Of a stretch of DNA of 6,178 nt, positions 1 to 6,178 are shown piece by piece. The notes under the pieces were generated by a model, which saw only the letters and a list, made by a program, of their open reading frames with translations, made no database searches and was not told where the DNA came from. The stretch comes from an uncultured Porphyromonadaceae bacterium (GTDB taxonomy: Bacteria > Bacteroidota > Bacteroidia > Bacteroidales > Muribaculaceae). The stretch lies in assembly GCA_947176355.1 (NCBI GenBank), contig CAMWQY010000166.1:1-6178 (forward strand). The letters are read 5' to 3'. Within the stretch, counting starts at the first letter, position 1. Each line of letters begins with the position of its first letter. The position numbers and the translations under genes are program-made.

Positions 1-1577
1 GCTGTAGTGGTGTATGTAAACACTGCTTTAACTCCTTCCGGTTTTGGCATATCTACAGTGACACCATTTGTCTTATCATAGTTGGTCAATACGACTACGA
101 GCTTATTACCTTCAGGAGCCAAATAAGCGGAACCAAAGAAATCCTTGGATTCATCCAAAGTGAGATCGACACGCTTGTAGCCCGGGCGAACGAAGAGACT
201 ATAGTTGCCGAGAACCCAAAGATTGGGATTAGCGGCTACTGTGCCTCCTTGCTTAAAGTCATCGCTGTCTACTCCTCCCTTCGGAGTTGTCTTTATAAGC
301 TCAAAACGATTTTTCTGCCCCCAACGTTCTACAGACATTGCAGTCCAATAACTCCATGAAGCACAACCAGCAACCGTTATGTCATTATGGATTACACGGC
401 TCATATACTGCGCGATATCAAATTCTGTAGCGTTGTCATAGTTTCCGTCAAGTTCAGCCGGTGCGTCTCCGAGCATTGACCATTCAGTCTGATATACCTT
501 CAGATTGCGCGCCTTGGCGGCAGTAGCGACTTTAGAGCGAACTTCTCGCATCCCTGTCCAAGTTCCCTCTGTCCAATAGCTATGTCCGCATATAATGTTG
601 TCAAGTCGCTTGATATCGCCTACGTAAGCATCGGAAGTAGGATTATAGAATGCATTGATGGTATTTGATCTTGCATTTCCACCTTCATACAAATCCTTCC
701 AAGATCCAGCTTCTGCAATCAAGATATAAGTATCAAGATCTCTCGCTGAAAGAGACTTGTCAAGTTCCTTCACAAGCTTTGCAATCTCTGTGTTCTGCCA
801 TCCTGAACCTTCCTGATTTGCCATGCCATTTTCTGCGACACCCCAATCATATTGAGGCTCGTTGACAGGGGAGATGTGAGAAATATTGTAGCCGGCTTCC
901 GTGAAATGTTTTGCCACTTCTGCCATATATTCCGCATATTGAGAGTAGCCTTCCTCCTTGAGATTTCCATGAGCTCCATTGTCGGAATATCCCATACCGT
1001 TCAGGGTATACTGCACGAGAGGGGAGTTGCTGAAAAGAACAAATTTCTCGCAACCCATATTCTTTGCCTGCTCCATGAAATAGCGCTGCCCGGCACAACT
1101 ATTCCAGTTGTAGCTGCCGGTGCTGAGATAGCTTTGGGCTCGGTTGTTTAATGCCATATTGCTGTTGTCGCCCTGTTCCTCTGTTCCGGCGCCAAGATTG
1201 ACCCTCCACATTGAAAGACCAATTCCTTGTGGTTGGCCATCTGCGGATATGTTTTGGGAAAAGAGCAATTGGGCAATATCATTACGGTTGTCGGTCCAAT
1301 ATTGACCAATCTGGTTGGGGAGCCAGCAATCGGAAGCTGCGAATCCTTCCATTTCCTGATATGTCACGGAAGTATTGACTGTCACTTTCCTGCTTGTCAG
1401 AGGGAAGTTGGCAATAGGAGAAGAGACATCATCATTTTCACTGAAGCTTGGACCGCTTGGTCCTTCGCTGCCAACCGGGTGCTTGGTAGAGACGCCATGT
1501 GGCTCATCGCTACAGGAACCTAAGGAGATCACAGCAGCCCCACACAACGCAAGCGATATTATAATTTTCTTATTCAT
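1..1577 (-). CDS. GH30-like retaining glycoside hydrolase, surface lipoprotein (3' end beyond window)
   Basis: This is probably an extracellular beta-glycan hydrolase of family GH30 (clan GH-A, retaining). The ATG at 1577 is the earliest possible start, because an in-frame TAG lies directly before it. Residues 1-22 form a lipoprotein signal peptide (MNKK, a hydrophobic core, lipobox LGSC with Cys22). A Gly/Pro/Ser/acidic linker spans about 23-58. A beta-strand entry (about 63-76) precedes the barrel, which begins near GFAASDCW (78-85). Further motifs are GIGLSMWRVNLGAG (118-131), HISPVNEP (234-241) with Glu240 as predicted acid/base, GHSYW (331-335), and YQTEWSM (362-368) with Glu365 as predicted nucleophile. 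NPNLWVLGNYSLFVRPG (450-466) begins the C-terminal beta-sandwich, which is cut off by the window edge after codon 525. Both catalytic Glu are intact and there is no frameshift. It starts 36 bp after susD and is probably co-transcribed. The GH30 subfamily and substrate are unresolved. The clan is fairly certain; the family rests on recalled motif resemblance. Confidence 0.85.
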   Translation of the reverse strand, partial: MNKKIIISLALCGAAVISLGSCSDEPHGVSTKHPVGSEGPSGPSFSENDDVSSPIANFPLTSRKVTVNTSVTYQEMEGFAASDCWLPNQIGQYWTDNRNDIAQLLFSQNISADGQPQGIGLSMWRVNLGAGTEEQGDNSNMALNNRAQSYLSTGSYNWNSCAGQRYFMEQAKNMGCEKFVLFSNSPLVQYTLNGMGYSDNGAHGNLKEEGYSQYAEYMAEVAKHFTEAGYNISHISPVNEPQYDWGVAENGMANQEGSGWQNTEIAKLVKELDKSLSARDLDTYILIAEAGSWKDLYEGGNARSNTINAFYNPTSDAYVGDIKRLDNIICGHSYWTEGTWTGMREVRSKVATAAKARNLKVYQTEWSMLGDAPAELDGNYDNATEFDIAQYMSRVIHNDITVAGCASWSYWTAMSVERWGQKNRFELIKTTPKGGVDSDDFKQGGTVAANPNLWVLGNYSLFVRPGYKRVDLTLDESKDFFGSAYLAPEGNKLVVVLTNYDKTNGVTVDMPKPEGVKAVFTYTTT

Positions 1578-1590
1578 CTAAATATTTAAA

Positions 1591-1611
1591 CATTAATAGT
1601 TAATCGTTAAT
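1591..1611 (-). repeat. Three-unit imperfect 7-bp tandem repeat in the susD-GH30 gap
   Basis: Read on the coding strand, the 36-bp gap holds three contiguous heptamers of consensus ATTAAYN (units at 1611-1605, 1604-1598 and 1597-1591), followed by 13 bp of T/A-rich sequence ending in an in-frame TAG next to the start codon. No AGGAG-like ribosome-binding site and no GC-rich hairpin are present. Bacteroidota initiate translation largely without Shine-Dalgarno pairing and favour unstructured AT-rich leaders, so this stretch may serve the GH30 start. That role is inferred. Confidence 0.6.
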
Positions 1612-1613
1612 AA

Positions 1614-3296
1614 TTAATTCCATCCGGGGTTCTGCTTAATAACTCCGTTTGAGTGTACGATTTCGTAATAGGGGATAGGATATAGGAGATCACGATCTTC
1701 TCGGAAACGGATACCTTTATCGCTTGGTTCTCCTTGATTCCATTTTTCATACATATCAGCATCCGGACCCATGTTGTATTTCACGAAAGATCCATTAGGA
1801 CCCATGATGTTGCACATCATCTTCTTTCCGTTGTCGCAATCCCAACGACGGAGATCGTAAAGACGGCATTGTTCATGAGCTAATTCAAGGCGTCGTTCGT
1901 TTCGGATAGCATCGCGGAGTGCAGTTCCGGTTGCATTGACATCATTAAGGTGGACGCGATTTCTAACTTTATTCAACGCCCATTGGCCCTGACTGTCATC
2001 GCCGGTCTCTGCACATGCCTCAGCATACATCAGAAGAACGTCAGCATAGCGAAGCACACGATGGTTAAGAGGAATTTTATCTATATTGTAAATCTCGGGA
2101 CGATCTTCAAGAGGAACGAAATACTTACGTATGATGCGGGCTGACTTGTGTTGGGCAGGGTCAATTATGTATCCCTTATAATAGTCTGAAGCAGTCCATC
2201 CGAATTTATCCTTATAATCATTATATTTTGCATCATTTATACCGCATACAGATTTGTTGTTTGACACAAACTCTGAAAATTTACTTTCCCCGGCAATTTC
2301 AGTACACATTGTCTTGATGATTGTCCAACGAAGACGCTCTGTATCTCCGGCAGCAATGAAAGCATTCTCGAGGTCGGAAGTAGGTTGTCCCCAGCTCCAT
2401 CCGTCGCCTACACCATTGCGGCAACCGGTCACTACTGTGAGTGAACCACCAAGTGCGTATGTATCTCCTCCGTATGTCTGTTGCACTTCGAATAAGCTTT
2501 CAGCACTATTGTTGTGCTTCACGCTCCATACGTCACCGAAGTTGTCAAGCAAGCGATATTCTCCGGAGTCAATAATTTTCTTAAGTGTGGTTTTTGCTTC
2601 TTCCCATTTTGCTTGGTAGAGTTGTGCTTTCCCGAGAATGCCGAGAGCTGCACCTTTTGTGATGCGTCCCATATCTGCAGCAGCGAGTTGGCTGCGTTCC
2701 GGAAGATCCGGAATGGCAAGCAGGATTTCATCTTCTATAAACTTATAGCACTCCTCTTGAGTAGAACGACCCACTCCGTTGCCTGTGCTGCCATATTCAT
2801 TTTGTAGCGGCACTCCACCAAAATTGCGGACAAGATCAAAATAGAAGAAAGCCCGTAGGAAGCGAACTTCTGCAATGCGACGTTTCTTTAGATTCTCATC
2901 CATCTCCACGTTAGGGATTCGCTCAATGCAAAGGTTGCAAGAATTGATTCCTTGATAGCGAGCGCCCCAGAAATTTTGGAGGATTCCCTCTTCTGTTCCG
3001 GCTGTAGGGAGGAAATGTGTGTTTGTTTGGTAACCGTCCTCTTGTGTTGTATTGCCATCCCAAAGGTCGTCTGTTGTCATATCCGACAATAGCCAGGTAT
3101 TATATATTTGCCACCAGCCGCCTCCCTTTGCAATCTGATAGTAGCAACCGCCTACAGCAGATTCCACTTCATCAGGAGTAGAGAAATATGTTTCGAGGTT
3201 CTCCTTTCCACGCTCCTCTTCGGTAAGGAAATCATTGCAAGAGGTCGACAATGTCATTCCTGCTAAGATAGCGAAAGAATATATTATTTTTTTCAT
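1614..3296 (-). CDS. SusD/RagB-family starch-binding-like outer-membrane lipoprotein
   Basis: This complete 560-aa protein is the glycan-capturing lid of a SusCD importer, anchored to the outer leaflet of the outer membrane. Residues 1-20 are a lipoprotein signal peptide (MKKIIYS, hydrophobic core, lipobox STSC with Cys20), followed by NDFL, as is usual in SusD proteins. The N-terminal SusD-like domain covers roughly 21-230. It includes SDMTTDDLWDG (71-81), AEVRFLRAFFYFDLVRNFGG (142-161) and a TPR-like helix pair at RITKGAALGILGKAQLY (211-227). The C-terminal RagB/SusD domain has WSWGQPTSDLENAF (300-313), VLRYADVLLMYAEAC (414-428), IRNERRLELAHEQCRLYDLR (464-483), LLYPIPYYEI (537-546) and the typical QNPGW near the end. 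Trp61, Trp62, Trp79, Trp300 and Trp302 are candidate sugar-stacking residues. The ATG at 3296 is favoured because an in-frame TAA lies five codons upstream with no other ATG between. It follows susC by 54 bp. The ligand is not predictable from sequence alone. Confidence 0.97.
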   Translation of the reverse strand: MKKIIYSFAILAGMTLSTSCNDFLTEEERGKENLETYFSTPDEVESAVGGCYYQIAKGGGWWQIYNTWLLSDMTTDDLWDGNTTQEDGYQTNTHFLPTAGTEEGILQNFWGARYQGINSCNLCIERIPNVEMDENLKKRRIAEVRFLRAFFYFDLVRNFGGVPLQNEYGSTGNGVGRSTQEECYKFIEDEILLAIPDLPERSQLAAADMGRITKGAALGILGKAQLYQAKWEEAKTTLKKIIDSGEYRLLDNFGDVWSVKHNNSAESLFEVQQTYGGDTYALGGSLTVVTGCRNGVGDGWSWGQPTSDLENAFIAAGDTERLRWTIIKTMCTEIAGESKFSEFVSNNKSVCGINDAKYNDYKDKFGWTASDYYKGYIIDPAQHKSARIIRKYFVPLEDRPEIYNIDKIPLNHRVLRYADVLLMYAEACAETGDDSQGQWALNKVRNRVHLNDVNATGTALRDAIRNERRLELAHEQCRLYDLRRWDCDNGKKMMCNIMGPNGSFVKYNMGPDADMYEKWNQGEPSDKGIRFREDRDLLYPIPYYEIVHSNGVIKQNPGWN

Positions 3297-3318
3297 TTTT
3301 ATAATTCTTAATTACGAA

Positions 3319-3346
3319 ATAATTCTAAATTCTAAATTTAAAATTC
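3319..3346 (-). repeat. Four-unit imperfect 7-bp tandem repeat in the susC-susD gap
   Basis: On the coding strand, directly after the susC stop codon, four contiguous heptamers related to GAATTTA occupy 3346-3340, 3339-3333, 3332-3326 and 3325-3319. The 54-bp gap is almost entirely A and T and has no Shine-Dalgarno sequence before the susD ATG. A weak 5-bp stem (AATTA, loop TTTCG, TAATT) overlaps the last unit, but it is too short and AT-rich to be a convincing intrinsic terminator, so read-through into susD is expected. Any role in translation initiation or in setting susD expression is inference. Confidence 0.6.
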
Positions 3347-3350
3347 AAAA

Positions 3351-6178
3351 TTAAAATTTGAAGTCTACTCCGAATAGGAAAGTCTTTGGAGTCGGGTAAT
3401 TTGCATTGCCGATACCTTTTTCAATCACATTTCCGTCGTAGAACGGACGTTCCGGGTCCATACCTGAATATTTGGTAATGGTGAATAGATTTTGTGCTGA
3501 AAAATAGAGTCGGAGATTGAAGTTGCCGAGCCAACTCTGAGGTAAGGTATATCCTAAAGTCAGAAGTTTGCAACGCATGTAACTGCCATCTTCTACATAA
3601 AAATCAGATACTCGACTATAATTCTGATTGAGGTCGTTGTAAGATAGGCGTGGAATGTCATTGCTTGTGCCTTCGCCGTGCCATGCTTTGCCAAGAGTGC
3701 CACGATATACATTCTGTCCGCTACCTCCTGAATATCTTTGTTTTTCAAGATTGAACACGTCATTGCCGTATGTGCCGTAGAAGTTGGCAAGAAAGTCCCA
3801 ACCTTTATAGTTAAGACCAATATTGAAACCAATCATCAAGTCGGGATAAGGATTACCGATATAGCACTTATCATCATCATTGAGCACTCCATTATGGTCG
3901 ATGTCAAGGAAACGGATATCTCCTGGCCGGGCATCCGGCTGAAGCATATTGCCGTGCTCATCTGTATGGGCATACACTTCTTCCCAGTTCTGGAAAAGTC
4001 CATGAGTGCGATAGCCGAAGAATCGGGAAATAAGGGCTCCATCTTCATTCTTGATTATATTTCCATTAAGACGATTTCCCCCTGTCCATACAGGACCATC
4101 GCCGTTGAATTTGATAGCCTTGTTTCTAACGCTTGAGAGTTGGACACCTACATCATATCCGAAATCGCCCACTTTATCGCGCCATGCGAGTGAGAGTTCC
4201 CATCCGCGAGCTTGCATCTCACCGATATTCTGCATGATTGCTGCCATCCATTCAGGATTGCCTGAAATTAAAAGTCCTGAAGCTGCATAAAGCATGTCAT
4301 GGCTATTCTTCTGATAGAGGTCAAATGTAAAATTCAGACGATTGCTGAGGAAAGAAGCGTCAATACCAAAATCATAATCTTCTACAGTTTCCCAACGTAA
4401 GTTTGTATTTCCCATCTGTCCAACAATAGTGGAGGGGAAACGTGTGCCATTGAATACATAATTTACGCCATTATTCATTGTAGAGAGGAATAGACCCGGA
4501 TCTATGTTCTGATTACCAACCTTACCCCAACCAAGACGTACCTTTGCATTGTCAAGCCAGCTGCGAGTGCTTTCCATGAAAGACTCTTCGGAAAGACGCC
4601 AAGCAAGAGATACTGACGGGAATGTAGCCCATTTGTTACCTTGTGGGAAGCGTGAACTACCGTCGTATCGGATAGAAGCTGTCAAATAGTAACGGCTGTC
4701 AAAGTTATACATCACGCGTCCTAAGAAAGAAGCGAGAGTCTGGTAGCTTGTGCTGCCGCTTGCAAATTGGTCGCCTATACCTGCACTTACTTCATGAAGA
4801 AGACTGTTGTTGCCCGGAATATCCTGTCGGGAAGCATTCGCCCAATAATGAGCATAGCGTTCTGCAGTGAAACCCGCCATGACAGTTAGATTATGCTTGT
4901 CGGCGAAAGTGTCCATATAAGTGGCAGTATTTGTCCAGCTCCAGTTCAATTGGTCGGAATAGTTTCGCTCATCGCTGTTCTTGGCATTCTGTTCGAGGGC
5001 ATCAATATGGAAAGCATAGTTATATTTGTCCTCCCGCTGATACCATAGATTAGCGCCAAATTGTGTGCGCAACGTCAGTTGTCTGATCGGCTGAATCTGT
5101 ATGTATGGATTCATCAAAAGCTGGAACTTGGTAGAATGATTGTCCATGCGGGCAAGAGAAGCTACAGGGTTCCATTCTTGGTTGTTGTAGGAGCGCTGGA
5201 AGTCGTTCATCGGATTTGCTGGATCCCATTCGGATTCCGGACGATAGACCGGGGTAGTGGGGTCCATACTCATGGCAGCTCCAAAAAGTTCTGGAGCTGA
5301 TTCCCAGCTTTCAAGGTTGGGAGCGAGGTCGAGTCCGGCTTTCAACCAATTTGTGAAATTATATTCAGTATTAAGACGGACATTCATCTTATCCCAATAT
5401 CCTCCACTAAATTGAGAATTATTCCGATAGTAGCCGGCTGAAAGACTGTAGACATATTTTTCATTTCCTCCTCTGACGCTGAGAGCATAATTCTGAACCA
5501 GGGCAGTCTTGTCTACAACGAGTTTCCACCAGTCTGTGCTGTCGACTTCACCATAGTCGACGTATGGAGAATTCCAAGGAGCTACACGGCCGTCGTTTTG
5601 ATAGCGAGCATAGAATACTTTTTCATATTCGTCTGCCCAAGCTATACTTGGCTTAGGGATGTATTGCCATCCGACAGAAGCAGAAAAATCTACGTGAGTA
5701 GCTCCGGCTTTGCCTTTCTTTGTGGTAATGATAATGACACCATTAGAAGCGCGAGTACCATATATTGCAGATGCAGATGCATCCTTCAGCACTTCCATAC
5801 TTTCTATATCATTGTTATTAATGAAGTTAATATTGTTGGTATTCAAAGGTACACCATCTACCACATAAAGAGGGGCAGTACCGTTGACAGAAGTGACACC
5901 ACGGATCATGACAGAAGGATTGGAACCGGGACCGCCACCGGAGGCAACTTGCACACCCGGAATGCGCCCCTGAATTGCATCCATGGCGTTTCCGCTTACC
6001 ATTTCATTCAATTCAGATCCCTTGATGGTAGAAATTGAAGAAGTAAGGTCGCTCTTCTTGGCTACACCGTAGCCTACAACGACAAGTTCGTCGAGCGAAG
6101 TGGCAGTCTCGGAAAGCTGGGCGTTGATTACCGTTTGGCCTTTGACAGCGATTGAAAGTTGCTGATAGCCTACATAAT
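3351..6178 (-). CDS. SusC/RagA-family TonB-dependent outer-membrane transporter (5' end beyond window)
   Basis: This is the barrel of a SusCD glycan importer, driven by TonB across the outer membrane. The frame is open to the window edge, giving 941 visible residues; family members usually have about 1,000, so roughly 80-100 N-terminal residues (signal peptide and most of the carboxypeptidase-regulatory-like domain) are missing. The visible part opens with the end of that domain (YVGYQQLS, residues 1-8). The TonB-box-like LDELVVVGYG (28-37) follows, then the plug with GRIPGVQV (70-77), PLYVVDGVPL (102-111) and the SusC signature EVLKDASASAIYGTRASNG (128-146). The remainder is a 22-strand-type barrel with RYDGSSRFP (503-511), GDIRFLDIDHNGVLNDDD (752-769) and a C-terminal strand ending in GVDFKF, whose terminal Phe is typical of BAM substrates. 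A start at the TTG at 6011 would be wrong, since that codon is an internal Leu inside the plug. It is intact in the window and lies 54 bp upstream of susD. Confidence 0.96.
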   Translation of the reverse strand, partial: YVGYQQLSIAVKGQTVINAQLSETATSLDELVVVGYGVAKKSDLTSSISTIKGSELNEMVSGNAMDAIQGRIPGVQVASGGGPGSNPSVMIRGVTSVNGTAPLYVVDGVPLNTNNINFINNNDIESMEVLKDASASAIYGTRASNGVIIITTKKGKAGATHVDFSASVGWQYIPKPSIAWADEYEKVFYARYQNDGRVAPWNSPYVDYGEVDSTDWWKLVVDKTALVQNYALSVRGGNEKYVYSLSAGYYRNNSQFSGGYWDKMNVRLNTEYNFTNWLKAGLDLAPNLESWESAPELFGAAMSMDPTTPVYRPESEWDPANPMNDFQRSYNNQEWNPVASLARMDNHSTKFQLLMNPYIQIQPIRQLTLRTQFGANLWYQREDKYNYAFHIDALEQNAKNSDERNYSDQLNWSWTNTATYMDTFADKHNLTVMAGFTAERYAHYWANASRQDIPGNNSLLHEVSAGIGDQFASGSTSYQTLASFLGRVMYNFDSRYYLTASIRYDGSSRFPQGNKWATFPSVSLAWRLSEESFMESTRSWLDNAKVRLGWGKVGNQNIDPGLFLSTMNNGVNYVFNGTRFPSTIVGQMGNTNLRWETVEDYDFGIDASFLSNRLNFTFDLYQKNSHDMLYAASGLLISGNPEWMAAIMQNIGEMQARGWELSLAWRDKVGDFGYDVGVQLSSVRNKAIKFNGDGPVWTGGNRLNGNIIKNEDGALISRFFGYRTHGLFQNWEEVYAHTDEHGNMLQPDARPGDIRFLDIDHNGVLNDDDKCYIGNPYPDLMIGFNIGLNYKGWDFLANFYGTYGNDVFNLEKQRYSGGSGQNVYRGTLGKAWHGEGTSNDIPRLSYNDLNQNYSRVSDFYVEDGSYMRCKLLTLGYTLPQSWLGNFNLRLYFSAQNLFTITKYSGMDPERPFYDGNVIEKGIGNANYPTPKTFLFGVDFKF

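Noticed and set aside
847..1523. Several 68-99 codon open frames on both strands (852-1151, 847-1098, 1227-1523)
   Set aside because: They overlap the GH30 frame, which is the one carrying the catalytic motifs and runs unbroken from 1577 to the window edge.
2254..2619. 121-codon open frame on the plus strand
   Set aside because: It is antisense to the conserved SusD C-terminal domain, with a low-complexity translation and no start context.
3306..3325. Possible terminator hairpin between susC and susD
   Set aside because: The stem is only 5 bp, all A/T, and has no following U-tract of note; it would not be expected to stop transcription.
3870..3923. DIDHNGVLNDDD in SusC as a fused calcium-binding or dockerin module
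   Set aside because: A DxDxNG-type loop at this barrel position is a standard SusC-family motif, not a separate domain; no second copy is present.
3738..4136. 132-codon open frame on the plus strand
   Set aside because: It is a shadow of the susC barrel region; no family features or leader of its own.
5925..5940. Gly/Pro-rich SGGGPGSNP stretch in SusC as a possible insertion or linker
   Set aside because: Short Gly-rich loops after RIPGVQV are ordinary in SusC plug domains.
5598..6038. 146-codon open frame on the plus strand
   Set aside because: It lies wholly antisense to the susC plug coding sequence, its translation shows no recognisable domain, and the opposite frame has strong SusC motifs.

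Overview
The window is a segment of a Bacteroidota (probably Bacteroidales) polysaccharide utilisation locus (PUL), read entirely on the minus strand. The assignment to this phylum rests on four things seen in the sequence: an adjacent SusC/SusD pair, Cys-lipoprotein signal peptides on both downstream proteins, start codons without a Shine-Dalgarno sequence, and very AT-rich gaps between genes of mixed base composition. I cannot name the genus.

In transcription order (right to left) there are three genes. The first is a SusC-family TonB-dependent outer-membrane transporter, 6178 to 3351. It enters the window already open, so its signal peptide and most of its N-terminal domain are missing. 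A 54-bp AT-rich gap follows, then a complete SusD-family surface glycan-binding lipoprotein of 560 aa, 3296 to 1614. After a 36-bp AT-rich gap comes a lipoprotein glycoside hydrolase that best fits family GH30 (clan GH-A), 1577 to 1. It leaves the window before its stop codon, with 525 codons visible. The same strand, the short gaps and the absence of any terminator-like hairpin between genes suggest one operon.

The likely division of labour, from knowledge of Sus-type systems, is as follows. The GH30 enzyme, anchored outside the cell, cuts a beta-linked polysaccharide. SusD captures the oligosaccharides and closes over the SusC barrel, and SusC imports them into the periplasm using TonB energy. 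The substrate cannot be read from this window; beta-1,6-galactan, beta-1,6-glucan and xylan are the candidates suggested by known GH30 activities. No SusE/SusF-like binding protein lies between susD and the hydrolase. No regulator, RNA gene, mobile element or CRISPR array is visible.

No stretch over 300 bases lacks a gene. The only non-coding DNA is the two short gaps, and each contains an imperfect 7-bp tandem repeat. I found no evidence of a previously undescribed system. The points most worth a second look are the unresolved GH30 substrate and the heptad repeats in both gaps.
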